Assembly (NCBI GenBank): GCA_030428705.1
Contig: JAUIDI010000001.1
Coordinates: 62,001-126,000, forward strand
DNA: 64,000 bases
Direction of reading: 5' to 3'
From: Bacteroidia bacterium
GTDB lineage: Bacteria; Bacteroidota; Bacteroidia; Flavobacteriales; Flavobacteriaceae
Of the stretch, positions 25,424-33,712 are shown one piece after another (position 1 is the first letter of the stretch; each line of letters begins with the position of its first letter). Made by a program: the position numbers and the translations under genes. Below the pieces are notes generated by a model. That model saw only the letters and a program-made list of their open reading frames with translations. It was not told the origin of the DNA and made no database searches.

Positions 25424-26092
25424 ATGGAAACTACAGATAATACAAACACAGCGACAATGCCGAGAATCGGGGATCAAGCTCCCGATTTTGAGGCGATTAC
25501 TACAAAAGGAAAAATCAAATTATCCGATTTTGCCAAGGATAAATGGATAGTCATGTTTTCGCATCCCGCGGATTTCACTCCGGTATGTACTACCGAGATG
25601 AGCGGTTTTGCCAATCGAAAAAAAGAATTCGATGCTATGAACACCGAATTATTGGGATTGAGCATTGACAGTGTGCACGCCCATTTGGGGTGGGTCAGCA
25701 ATGTAAAGGAAAAAACGGGGGTCTACTTCGATTTTCCGATTATTGCCGACCTCGATATGAAAGTGTCAAAGTTATACGGCATGCTTCAGCCCAATGAAAG
25801 TGAGACCGCAGCGGTACGGGCCGTATTCTTTATCGACCCGAATAAAAAGATACGGTTGATCATGTACTACCCGTTGAACATTGGTCGAAATATGGACGAG
25901 ATACTTCGGGCTCTAGAAGCTTTGCAGACTTCGGATAAATACAAGGTAGCTATGCCATTGGATTGGAAGAAAGGTGATAAGGTAATAGTCCCTCCACCAA
26001 AGACCTTGGAAGAAATGAATGCCAGAATGAAGGACGATACCATTGAGTTGGTCGATTTTTATCTGGCAAAGAAAGAATTGAACTATAATTGA
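25424..26092 (+). CDS. 1-Cys peroxiredoxin (Prx6-type)
   Basis: The 222-aa protein is a thioredoxin-fold peroxidase with the Prx6-type active site HPADFTPVCTTE (peroxidatic Cys near residue 50). The long C-terminal region PLDWKKGDKVIVPPP is typical of Prx6 rather than the shorter 2-Cys forms. ATG 25424 was preferred over ATG 25409 because the -7-like box ends at 25404. It reduces hydrogen peroxide, alkyl hydroperoxides and possibly hydropersulfides. Position in the sulfide island and a matching operator suggest protection during sulfide oxidation. Confidence 0.9.
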   Translation: METTDNTNTATMPRIGDQAPDFEAITTKGKIKLSDFAKDKWIVMFSHPADFTPVCTTEMSGFANRKKEFDAMNTELLGLSIDSVHAHLGWVSNVKEKTGVYFDFPIIADLDMKVSKLYGMLQPNESETAAVRAVFFIDPNKKIRLIMYYPLNIGRNMDEILRALEALQTSDKYKVAMPLDWKKGDKVIVPPPKTLEEMNARMKDDTIELVDFYLAKKELNYN

Positions 26093-26107
26093 TTGGTTGG
26101 TTGATTC

Positions 26108-26143
26108 AGGAAACGGTCTGTGCGATATAGGCCGTTTCCTTTT
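26108..26143 (+). terminator. Intrinsic terminator after peroxiredoxin
   Basis: The stem AGGAAACGG/CCGTTTCCT (26108-26116 with 26132-26140), extended inward by two pairs and followed by Ts, separates the peroxiredoxin gene from the next rhodanese gene. Confidence 0.75.
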
Positions 26144-26171
26144 CATTGAACATTCCTTAAAAAAATAAAAT

Positions 26172-26516
26172 ATGTCATTTTTCAGTACACTTTTTGGTTC
26201 AAAAAAGGAAACATCCGATAAGATTTCCGTTTTGGACAAGAACGCCTATGCCCAGGCCATTTCGGGAAACAAAGTACAATTGGTCGATGTGCGCACTTCG
26301 AGCGAATTCAATAGCGGCCATATCAAAAATGCGATCAATATCGATTTTTTCAATGCATCGAATTTTCAGAAATCCTTTGAAAAACTAAACAAGGATAAAC
26401 CTGTATACGTCTATTGCCGTTCGGGCGCGCGAAGCTTTAAGGCTGCCAAAAAGCTGGTCGATATGGGCTTTACACAAATTTACGATTTGCAGGGCGGTTA
26501 TATGAGATGGGGATAA
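26172..26516 (+). CDS. Single-domain rhodanese
   Basis: The 114-aa protein is one rhodanese domain with the complete active-site loop YCRSGARS (Cys near residue 80) and the usual LVDVRTSSEFNSGHIKNAINIDF start. There is no signal peptide, so a cytoplasmic sulfurtransferase is expected, passing sulfane sulfur between persulfide carriers, thiosulfate, cyanide or thiols. It follows the peroxiredoxin terminator and has no copy of the regulon palindrome in front of it, so it may depend on read-through or another promoter. Confidence 0.92.
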   Translation: MSFFSTLFGSKKETSDKISVLDKNAYAQAISGNKVQLVDVRTSSEFNSGHIKNAINIDFFNASNFQKSFEKLNKDKPVYVYCRSGARSFKAAKKLVDMGFTQIYDLQGGYMRWG

Positions 26517-26588
26517 AATCGAGGTAAATAGCTATTCCTCGAAAAGCCTATTTTGGAGTTGATTGAAGTAAATTAAAAGAATGTAACG

Positions 26589-26858
26589 ATGAAAGCATCG
26601 GTAATAGTTCAAAATCTTAAATGTGGCGGATGTGCCAAGACCATAACTTCAAGAATATCGGAATTGGAAAACATTTACGATGTTTCCGTTGATGTGGAAA
26701 CATCAACGGTTTCCTTTGTTCATAGCGATATGAACGATGCGCTTGTAGTGAAAGACAGGTTGAAATCTCTGGGCTACCCATCCATAGACGATAAAAATTC
26801 CGTAGCGGCCAAAGCCATCTCTTTTGTCAGTTGCGCAACGGGAAAAATGACAAAATAA
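26589..26858 (+). CDS. Heavy-metal-associated (HMA) domain protein
   Basis: This 89-aa cytoplasmic protein has one HMA ferredoxin-like domain with the metal-binding motif LKCGGCAKT (Cys12, Cys15), then a short tail with another Cys (VSCATG). Such proteins are copper or mercury chaperones or donors to P-type ATPases, but no ATPase gene is near. In a sulfide-exposed cell a metal chaperone would protect copper from precipitation; that link is inference. It is 72 bp downstream of the rhodanese gene. Confidence 0.85.
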   Translation: MKASVIVQNLKCGGCAKTITSRISELENIYDVSVDVETSTVSFVHSDMNDALVVKDRLKSLGYPSIDDKNSVAAKAISFVSCATGKMTK

Positions 26859-26915
26859 GGTAAGGATGCAATTTTGTAATTGATTTTATATTAATAAGTT
26901 ACAAATATTTAACGT

Positions 26916-27926
26916 ATGAAAAAAGGTATTCTTTTATTGGCGATCCTAGGTATGTTAAGTTGTAAGGACAAGGCTAAGACCGTACCTCTTGATACGGCAT
27001 CTGAAAACGAGGTTGCACAATCTGGGGAGGAACATCCAGGTAAAAAAATTATGGAAACCGAATGTTACCTATGCCATAATCCCAAGGCATCGGAGTCCAG
27101 TATGATAGCCCCCCCTATGATAGCCGTCAAAAAGCACTACATCGACACCAACACGTCAAAAGAAGAATTTATCGAATCATTGATTCTATGGATAAATGAT
27201 CCCGAAGCGCCGTCAAAAATGCCGGGTGCTCAGGAAAGATTTGGTAAAATGCCCTATCTACCATATCCGGAGGAAACCATTACCCAAATCGCCGAATACA
27301 TATATGACTACGAAATCGAGGAGCCGGAATGGTTTGCGGCCCATTTTGAGGAAGAGCACGGTAATGGGAATGGCAAGGGAATGGATATGGGGGAAAACCG
27401 GGGTAAGCATGCACCCGAAGAAATTGAAAACGACCTTTCCGATATCGGTCTTGGCTATGCTCTGGCGACCAAAGCTGCCCTAGGGAAAAATTTAATCAAG
27501 GCCATCAATGAGAAAGGAACCGTAGGTGCTATTGAATTCTGCAATACGGAAGCCATGAAATTGACCGATAGCATGTCGGTCATGAAAAATGCAATAATAA
27601 AAAGGGTTTCCGACAAACCTAGAAATCTCAAAAATCAGGCTACCCAAGACGAATTGGGCTATATCGATTACTTTAAGAAAGTAGTTGCTTCGGGTGGGGA
27701 AATCGAACCCATAGTTCAACCAAACGGTGATGAGATCAGTTTTTATTATCCGATTACTACAAATACCATGTGCCTACAGTGCCATGGAAAGCCAAACGAA
27801 CAAGTTAAGACAGAAACGTTGGCTACATTGAAAAACCTATATCCTGATGACAAGGCAACAGGTTATGATGTAAACGAGGTTCGGGGTATTTGGGCCATCA
27901 CTTTCGATGCGCAAGGTGGGGAATAA
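26916..27926 (+). CDS. Diheme c-type lipoprotein with DUF3365 domain
   Basis: The 336-aa product has a lipobox (GMLSC, Cys17) and two haem-c motifs. CYLCH near residue 50 lies in an N-terminal class-I-like cytochrome domain. CLQCH near residue 287 lies in a C-terminal DUF3365 (Tll0287-like) domain of about 165 residues. The linker is rich in Glu, Gly, Asn and Met. It is therefore a periplasmic or surface redox protein. DUF3365 is described as a haem-based sensor-like fold; its role here is unknown. It could accept electrons from sulfur compounds or sense redox state. No palindrome lies in front of it. Confidence 0.85.
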   Translation: MKKGILLLAILGMLSCKDKAKTVPLDTASENEVAQSGEEHPGKKIMETECYLCHNPKASESSMIAPPMIAVKKHYIDTNTSKEEFIESLILWINDPEAPSKMPGAQERFGKMPYLPYPEETITQIAEYIYDYEIEEPEWFAAHFEEEHGNGNGKGMDMGENRGKHAPEEIENDLSDIGLGYALATKAALGKNLIKAINEKGTVGAIEFCNTEAMKLTDSMSVMKNAIIKRVSDKPRNLKNQATQDELGYIDYFKKVVASGGEIEPIVQPNGDEISFYYPITTNTMCLQCHGKPNEQVKTETLATLKNLYPDDKATGYDVNEVRGIWAITFDAQGGE

Positions 27927-27944
27927 TCGCAAAATTTATCCTTG

Positions 27945-28640
27945 ATGAGAACACTAGGTATGATCGGCGGCACCTCTTGGCATTCGACGATAGTCTATTA
28001 TCGAATGATCAACGAACTGGTCGGTGCCGAAATCGGTACGCAGGGTAACCCACCGTTGATTATACACAGTATCAATATTGAATTGATGCGCGAACAGAAT
28101 CGCGAAAAAATCAATGCGAAATACCTTGACGTATCGCAGAAATTACAAACTGCCGGGGCCGAGGCCATTATTATATGTGCCAATACCCCGCATATGGCCT
28201 ACGAGTTCGTGCAACCGAAAATAGATATCCCTATTCTTCATATCGCGGATGCCGTAGGTAAATCGGCTGAAAAGCAGGGTCTCAAGAAACTGGGGCTATT
28301 GGGTAATCGACCGACCATGACAGGAAACTTTATTCCGGACATTTTAAGGAAGAATTACGATATCGAGACGATTGTTCCTGTAAACCAGTATATTGGACAA
28401 GCACATGATTTAGTTTCCAAAGAACTGACCCAAGGGCAGTTTACGGCCAAGGCCAAAGCGTTTTTTCTTGACCAGATAGAAAAGCTTCGCGTACGTGGTG
28501 CGGACAGCATAATTTTGGGATGTACCGAATTGCCGATATTGATCAAACCGGAAGAAGTTGACCTGCCTACCCTTGCCACGACCGACCTTCACGCCCAGAT
28601 GGGGGCTTCCTTTATTTTAGGAAGCGGACAGGGCATTTAA
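27945..28640 (+). CDS. Aspartate/glutamate racemase family protein
   Basis: The start is ATG 27945 (a TTG one codon earlier is in frame). The 231-aa protein begins GMIGGTSWHST and has the two catalytic cysteines of the family in ICANTPHM and LGCTELPI. It is a cofactor-independent amino-acid racemase of the aspartate racemase type and would interconvert L- and D-aspartate or a relative. It lies 18 bp after the diheme gene and 33 bp before a crp gene, so co-transcription is likely. Its link to sulfur metabolism is not evident. Confidence 0.88.
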   Translation: MRTLGMIGGTSWHSTIVYYRMINELVGAEIGTQGNPPLIIHSINIELMREQNREKINAKYLDVSQKLQTAGAEAIIICANTPHMAYEFVQPKIDIPILHIADAVGKSAEKQGLKKLGLLGNRPTMTGNFIPDILRKNYDIETIVPVNQYIGQAHDLVSKELTQGQFTAKAKAFFLDQIEKLRVRGADSIILGCTELPILIKPEEVDLPTLATTDLHAQMGASFILGSGQGI

Positions 28641-28673
28641 ATCTCCTGCTGTTTCGTTATCTTTAGGAAAAAA

Positions 28674-29312
28674 GTGATAGGCAAAGTATTGGACCTTCAT
28701 TTTCCTGAATTGGCAAGAATGCCACTTCTTAAGGAAGAACTGATTTCGGCAAGCCAAGTATGTAAATTCAAGGCGGGGACTGTAATTCTTAAGCAAGGCG
28801 AACATATTAGGGCAATTCCCCTTTTGGTCTCCGGTTTGGCAAAGGTATTTAAGGAAGAAAGTACAAGTGGCGGTGAAGTACTGTTGTACTATATCAAACC
28901 TGGCGAAAGCTGCGCCATATCTTTGGCGACCTTACTTCGAAATGGCCAAAGTCAAGTAAAGGCAGTTATTGAAGAAGACGCAGAAGTTGTGGTCGTTTCG
29001 GGTGATAAAGTGCTGTCCATGGTCAATAAACATCCTAAATGGAATGAATTTGCCTATGATTTATTTAACGAAAAATTCGAAGAATTGCTCCATGTTATTG
29101 AAGTGCTGACTTTTGCGAACAAGGATATTAGACTTTTGGATTATCTGCGGCAAGAGGCAAATCTCAAAAAAAGTAAAACCTTGCTTACGACCCATCAACA
29201 TATTGCCGATGAGCTCGGGTCTTCTCGAGAGGTCATATCCAGACTGTTAAAAAAGCTTGAAAATCAAGGATTTGTGGTGTTAAAACAAGGGGCGATCGTT
29301 TTGGTTGAATAA
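28674..29312 (+). CDS. Second Crp/Fnr-family regulator
   Basis: Initiation is at GTG 28674. The 212-aa protein has the cNMP-type sensor fold (residues 25-125) and a winged HTH (about 150-210, recognition helix ELGSSREVISRLLKKLEN). Cys80 in GESCAISL matches Cys77 of the first Crp/Fnr protein at 19813-20445, but the following Cys pair of that protein is replaced by non-Cys residues. A -7-like TATCTTTA lies at 28658-28665, nine bp before the start, with no regulon palindrome at the standard distance. It could share the same operator set or counteract the first regulator. Confidence 0.85.
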   Translation: MIGKVLDLHFPELARMPLLKEELISASQVCKFKAGTVILKQGEHIRAIPLLVSGLAKVFKEESTSGGEVLLYYIKPGESCAISLATLLRNGQSQVKAVIEEDAEVVVVSGDKVLSMVNKHPKWNEFAYDLFNEKFEELLHVIEVLTFANKDIRLLDYLRQEANLKKSKTLLTTHQHIADELGSSREVISRLLKKLENQGFVVLKQGAIVLVE

Positions 29313-29336
29313 ACTTGAACAAAGATTTCACCGGTT

Positions 29337-29350
29337 GTAACAATTGTCAC
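29337..29350 (+). promoter_or_regulatory. Operator E: GTAAC-N4-GTCAC
   Basis: TTGTAACaattGTCACAA has one mismatched pair within 18 bp. The best -7-like box, TTAATTTG (29372-29379), is 35.5 bp from the centre, one base short of the spacing seen at the other sites, and has one mismatch. A 33-codon gene starts at 29384. Confidence 0.55.
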
Positions 29351-29383
29351 AAGAGTTGTCCTGTTTTATTTTTAATTTGGGAT

Positions 29384-29485
29384 ATGAAGCTGAACAAAGG
29401 TATGAAGCTTTTGTTGGTATGCCTTATATGTATAGGCATCGTCACTGGCATTGTTCTATTGATCCAATATTTTACTACTAATTAA
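29384..29485 (+). CDS. 33-aa single-membrane-segment small protein
   Basis: The frame begins with ATG five bases after a -7-like box and encodes a 33-residue peptide. It has a Lys-containing N-terminus, a single hydrophobic helix (LLLVCLICIGIVTGIVLLI) with two Cys, and a short polar end. It stops 11 bp before a DUF2892 gene. The length, topology and position between the operator and a membrane-protein gene suggest a small membrane protein made from the same transcript. No family is recognised. Confidence 0.5.
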   Translation: MKLNKGMKLLLVCLICIGIVTGIVLLIQYFTTN

Positions 29486-29496
29486 AATCACATATT

Positions 29497-29703
29497 ATGA
29501 AAAAAAACATGGGAGGAGCGGATCGTACCATCCGTATAATCGTTGCGCTGGCTGTAGTGGCCTTGTATTACTTTAAGGTGATAGACGGTACTTTGGCCTA
29601 TGTATTATTGGCATTGGCGGCCATATTTTTGTTGACGAGTTTTGTCAGTGTTTGTCCGTTATATTCCATATTCGGTATTAACACATGTAAGGTGAAGCAA
29701 TGA
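29497..29703 (+). CDS. DUF2892 (YgaP-like membrane domain) protein
   Basis: This 68-aa protein has the DUF2892 pattern: an N-terminal NMGGADRTIRI, two membrane helices, and a C-terminal CPLYSIFGINTC with two cysteines. In YgaP the same domain is fused to a rhodanese and binds sulfur species at the inner membrane. Here it is free-standing, next to SQR and preceded by the regulon operator, so a role in handling sulfane sulfur or thiocyanate at the membrane is likely. A second DUF2892 protein is encoded at 45183. Confidence 0.88.
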   Translation: MKKNMGGADRTIRIIVALAVVALYYFKVIDGTLAYVLLALAAIFLLTSFVSVCPLYSIFGINTCKVKQ

Positions 29704-29726
29704 CTTAAATACGATTAAGCTCCGAA

Positions 29727-29763
29727 AAAAGGCCTATTCTTTAGTATAGAATAGGCCTTTTGT
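29727..29763 (+). terminator. Intrinsic terminator after DUF2892
   Basis: A perfect 14-bp stem AAAAGGCCTATTCT with its complement (29727-29740 with 29748-29761), a 7-nt loop and a T-tail. Confidence 0.9.
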
Positions 29764-29795
29764 TTTAGCTCATTTTGATTTTTGAATCAGCTTGT

Positions 29796-29839
29796 GTAAC
29801 CAATGTTACAGAAATGCCGATCTATAGTATTTATATTTA
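29796..29839 (+). promoter_or_regulatory. Operator-promoter F: TGTAACCAATGTTACA plus TATATTTA
   Basis: This is the best palindrome of the set, symmetrical over 16 bp (29795-29810). Its centre is 36.5 bp from the end of TATATTTA (29832-29839). The SQR ATG follows 25 bp later. Confidence 0.78.
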
Positions 29840-29864
29840 ACAGATTCACAAAAAAACAGCAACA

Positions 29865-31175
29865 ATGAGCTCACATCATCAAATACTTATTATCGGCGGA
29901 GGCACTGCGGGAATAATGGTTGCCGCACAACTTATCAGGCAAAAAAATGCGAAGGACGTTGCCATAATAGAACCGGCGGATACGCACTATTATCAACCTG
30001 CATGGACTTTAGTAGGTGCGGGGGCATACGATTATGAAAAAACGGCAAGGCCCATGTCTTCGGTAATGCCAAAAGGCGCCACTTGGATAAAGGACAAAGC
30101 GACCGGCCTAGATCCAGAGAATAATTTGGTGCGTACGGCAACCAGTGGAGACATAACTTACGATTATTTAGTGGTTGCGCCAGGGTTGACATACGACTTT
30201 AGTTTAGTTCCGGGTTTGGGCGAGGCAATGGATAAAGGTGTGGTCTGTAGTAATTATACAGACCCAAAACATACCTGGGAGGTCATCAAGAATTTCAAGG
30301 GTGGGACAGCGTTATTCACACAGCCCACAACGCCCATAAAATGCGGTGGGGCACCACAGAAAATAATGTATTTGGCGGAAAGCCATTTTAGAAAGAGCGG
30401 TGTGCGCAAAAAGACCGATGTCGTGTTCGCCACTGGCGGTACTGTTATTTTTGGTGTAAAAGAAGTTGCCGAAACGTTGATGAAGGTGGTGGATAGAAAA
30501 GATATCAATTTAAGGTTCCATCACAAACTTGTAGCCGTCGATGCCGAAAAACAGATTGCATGGTACGAAATGGGTAAAGATATCTCCGCGGGAGGTTGTG
30601 TGGTGATTACTGGCGAAGAAGGAAACGAATTGCAACTGGATGAAACATTCCAATACAATTACAAAGATGTAAAGGTAACGGTCGATGGTGATCGATACGG
30701 CATTCACTATGATATGATGCACACGGCTCCCCCGTCGGTAGCGCCCAAGTTTGTACAAGAATCGTCATTGGTAAACGACGCAGGCTGGTTGGATGTCGAT
30801 CATAAGACCATGCAGCACAATAAGTTCCCCAATGTCTTTGGTCTGGGCGACGTTGCGGCGTTGCCTACGGCCAAAACAGGCGCCGCCATTCGCAAGCAGG
30901 TGCCGATAGTGGTCGACAATCTGGATTTGTTGGTCAGAGCAAACCACAGGGGCAACAAAGCCTACAACGGGTATTCTTCATGCCCGCTTGTTACCGATTA
31001 TGGAAAAATGGTGCTGGCGGAATTTGATTATCACAACAATTTTACCCCGGATCCCAAACTAAAGCGAATGTTGATTTCAGATTCGTCAAAAGAACATTGG
31101 CGTCTATGGATGCTTAAAAAATATGGTTTACCCTACTTATATTGGAATAAGATGATGAAGGGGCAAGATGTATGA
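29865..31175 (+). CDS. sqr: Sulfide:quinone oxidoreductase, type II (SQOR-like)
   Basis: The 436-aa flavoprotein oxidises sulfide to sulfane sulfur and reduces the quinone pool. The N-terminal dinucleotide fold is IIGGGTAGIMVA. The redox cysteines are Cys160 in KCGGAPQKIMYL and Cys373 in GYSSCPLVTDYG, and the HTAPPSVAPKF segment lies near residue 286. These motifs match the type II group that includes mitochondrial SQOR, which hands the sulfur to an acceptor thiol as persulfide, the substrate of ETHE1/CstB-type dioxygenases encoded nearby. A C-terminal amphipathic tail would hold it at the membrane. It is monocistronic with its own operator and terminator. Confidence 0.93.
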   Translation: MSSHHQILIIGGGTAGIMVAAQLIRQKNAKDVAIIEPADTHYYQPAWTLVGAGAYDYEKTARPMSSVMPKGATWIKDKATGLDPENNLVRTATSGDITYDYLVVAPGLTYDFSLVPGLGEAMDKGVVCSNYTDPKHTWEVIKNFKGGTALFTQPTTPIKCGGAPQKIMYLAESHFRKSGVRKKTDVVFATGGTVIFGVKEVAETLMKVVDRKDINLRFHHKLVAVDAEKQIAWYEMGKDISAGGCVVITGEEGNELQLDETFQYNYKDVKVTVDGDRYGIHYDMMHTAPPSVAPKFVQESSLVNDAGWLDVDHKTMQHNKFPNVFGLGDVAALPTAKTGAAIRKQVPIVVDNLDLLVRANHRGNKAYNGYSSCPLVTDYGKMVLAEFDYHNNFTPDPKLKRMLISDSSKEHWRLWMLKKYGLPYLYWNKMMKGQDV

Positions 31176-31201
31176 TGAACTAGACTAGGGGTAAGCCTTT
31201 G

Positions 31202-31233
31202 AAAAGACGATACGATTCAGTATCGTCTTTTTT
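31202..31233 (+). terminator. Intrinsic terminator of SQR gene
   Basis: The stem AAAAGACGATAC with its complement (31202-31213 with 31220-31231), 6-nt loop and T-run. Confidence 0.9.
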
Positions 31234-31294
31234 GTATAAAATTACCAACCTTGTTCTAATAACCTTGGAAACAATTTAAGGTCGCTTGAAATAA

Positions 31295-31326
31295 AAAATT
31301 AATGGGGCAAAAGCCCCATTAATTTT
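31295..31326. terminator. Bidirectional terminator before convergent TonB receptor
   Basis: A perfect 14-bp stem AAAATTAATGGGGC with its complement and an AAAA loop. It ends the minus-strand copper-type receptor transcript and can back up the SQR terminator. Confidence 0.9.
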
Positions 31327-31328
31327 GT

Positions 31329-33629
31329 TTAGAACTTGTATTGCAAAAAGGCCGATAAATTCCTTCCAGGATCATTTATGGGAACCCGGTCAAAATTAGC
31401 CTGATTGTTGAAGACAAAATTAAGGTGGTTGCTATAAGATTCGTCGAATACGTTCAACACCGCAATGCCAAGGGTCAAATTTTTAAAAGGTACGACGCCT
31501 AGGCGCAAATCCAATATTTGGTAACCCGGTGTTGATTGTTCTCCGAATGATAGGGCAATATTATCTTGCTCGGAAGTCACTGTATAATTGGCATTTGCCC
31601 AAAACCTTTCCTTTTTGAAACCAAGTTTGAACCGGGTCGTTAAAGGTGGAACCAAAGGCAATGATTCGTTGAGTTCCTTGTTCTTGGCATATACGTATGC
31701 CATTTCAGTCGTAAAGTTGAAGTTGTTCCAAAAATCGAACCCCGCCATGACCTCAAAACCAGTTTTATAGGCTTCGTCCAAGTTGCGGAAAACCTTTGGG
31801 TTCACGGGTTGCTGTGTGGGCATAAATTTTCGGGTCTGGGTTTCATCGATAACAGCTACGATATAATTCTCGTAAAACGAATAATAAAAAGACGTTCCAT
31901 AATTGAACAGATCCGAATTTTTGTTCGACAACGGCAGCGACCCTTTAAAACCGATTTCGAACTGATTGTTCACTTCGGCATCCAGTTCAGGGTTACCGAT
32001 GTATTCATAAGCATCTTGTCCGACCGTAAAATGGTTGATGACCCTTTCGATCATGTTGGCCGATCGAACGCCTCTTCCATAGGCCATTTCCATTATAAAC
32101 CGCATTGATGGAACATATTTTAGGGATGCGGTACCACTAACGTTGTGCTCTGTACGTTTATCCAAATCAGGATACAACGCCGCAAAATCAGCCTCGGGAT
32201 CCTTAATTTCTGAAGTAACATTATCATATCGCAGTCCTACGGTCAACATTGTCTTTTCGGTCAACGGGTATTTGCTCTCCACGAAAACCCCAATATCGTT
32301 GATATACGAATCTTGCCATACTTTATCGGTAAATTCCATGGGCATCGGTAAGGGTCCCATGGCATTGCGTTTGACCAAACGGGTACGTTGGCCATCCCTT
32401 GCAATATGTAGCGCATCCACACCTGTATAAAGGGAAAGTTTCTCGCTTGGTCTCAACTTTAATTCTACTTTTCCGCCGGCAGTGGTCGCATCGATGGCCG
32501 AAAGTGCATCTACCATCATAAAGCTTGGTCTTCTCGTATTGCTCATGATATGGTCTACATAGCTATAATAGGCTTTGGCCTCCACATTTTTAACAAGCCC
32601 GTTCAAGCCCATTAACTTATAATCCAAAGAAAGAATACTACTATTGTCTTCATCGGTATCCATGGGCAAACCCGCGTGTAGGACATCGCGCCCGTACGAT
32701 TGCCTCCAATGAGCCTGTATGCGTTGGTCCGACGTAAAATTATAGCCGGCTTTTACCCCGTAATCAAGACTGCGGAAAGAAGAAGGGATTTCGGTTCCAT
32801 CGCCATCTTCATAATTGCCGAAATCTCGGAAACCGACATTTCCGACAATATCATAATTCTCGGTGGCTTGTTGTAATCGCGCCATTGATACGATAGAATT
32901 TCCATTACTTTCATACCCGGCGTTGATACTGCCGTGAAGCCCGTAATCCTCTGCTTCGGGCTTTTGGGTGACCATATTGACAATGCCGCCGAAAGTTGCC
33001 CCATAGCGTACGGTATACGGCCCTTTGATGATTTCGATTTTCTCGATTTCCTCGGGTATGACATGGGTGGTAACGGGATCCATTCTATTGGGGCAGGCAT
33101 GCATGGCCTTGGTGCCCCCATCGAACTGAACGTTCAATTGTTCGTATTGCGTCGCCCTAAAGCTTGGGTCGATAGCATAGTTGCCACGTTTTATAAAGGA
33201 AAATCCATTGATATCATTGAAGAGGTCTGCAACATTTCTAGGTTGTACGATTTTTTCCACGTAATCGTTGGTTTCCAAGGTCAGTACGGGATCCGTTTTG
33301 GCATCCCCGGTTACGATTATCCCGTCTATGGAAATAGGAGCTTTTTCCATCGGAAAAACAATAGGCTCGTCACTTGGTTCGATCTTTTGTTGCAATGTTT
33401 TGTATCCTACAAAAGAAATGTTCAAAATTATAGCTCCCTCGGAGGGCATTTCAATTTCAAAATTTCCATTGCTATCGGAATAAGCGGCCAGTCCTTTTTC
33501 GGTTGAGATATGGGCCCCTATCAACGGTTCATTGTTCGTTTTGTCAACTATTTGCCCTTCAAACTTTTGTGCGTTGACCAGATGCACCAATAGCAATGCC
33601 ATCAGCGCCCCAATATATTTTAGGTTCAT
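31329..33629 (-). CDS. TonB-dependent receptor, copper-type (OprC/NosA-like)
   Basis: The 766-aa outer-membrane receptor has a signal peptide ending near VNAQ, a CarboxypepD_reg domain (residues 22-105), a plug and a barrel. The plug contains GGTKAMHACPNRMDPVTTHV with Cys179 and Met183. The CPNxMDP motif is characteristic of the OprC/NosA copper receptors, where Cys and Met hold the copper ion. It is probably transcribed with the 125-aa CDGKC protein upstream (83-bp gap). Copper uptake inside a sulfide island makes sense because sulfide precipitates copper. The specificity call rests on this motif. Confidence 0.85.
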   Translation of the reverse strand: MNLKYIGALMALLLVHLVNAQKFEGQIVDKTNNEPLIGAHISTEKGLAAYSDSNGNFEIEMPSEGAIILNISFVGYKTLQQKIEPSDEPIVFPMEKAPISIDGIIVTGDAKTDPVLTLETNDYVEKIVQPRNVADLFNDINGFSFIKRGNYAIDPSFRATQYEQLNVQFDGGTKAMHACPNRMDPVTTHVIPEEIEKIEIIKGPYTVRYGATFGGIVNMVTQKPEAEDYGLHGSINAGYESNGNSIVSMARLQQATENYDIVGNVGFRDFGNYEDGDGTEIPSSFRSLDYGVKAGYNFTSDQRIQAHWRQSYGRDVLHAGLPMDTDEDNSSILSLDYKLMGLNGLVKNVEAKAYYSYVDHIMSNTRRPSFMMVDALSAIDATTAGGKVELKLRPSEKLSLYTGVDALHIARDGQRTRLVKRNAMGPLPMPMEFTDKVWQDSYINDIGVFVESKYPLTEKTMLTVGLRYDNVTSEIKDPEADFAALYPDLDKRTEHNVSGTASLKYVPSMRFIMEMAYGRGVRSANMIERVINHFTVGQDAYEYIGNPELDAEVNNQFEIGFKGSLPLSNKNSDLFNYGTSFYYSFYENYIVAVIDETQTRKFMPTQQPVNPKVFRNLDEAYKTGFEVMAGFDFWNNFNFTTEMAYVYAKNKELNESLPLVPPLTTRFKLGFKKERFWANANYTVTSEQDNIALSFGEQSTPGYQILDLRLGVVPFKNLTLGIAVLNVFDESYSNHLNFVFNNQANFDRVPINDPGRNLSAFLQYKF

Positions 33630-33712
33630 TTTTAAATTCGTTTAATTATACATAGAAATAGGGCCATAACACATAAATTAAGTGCTTGGCCAATGTGAAT
33701 TCGAAAATATCC

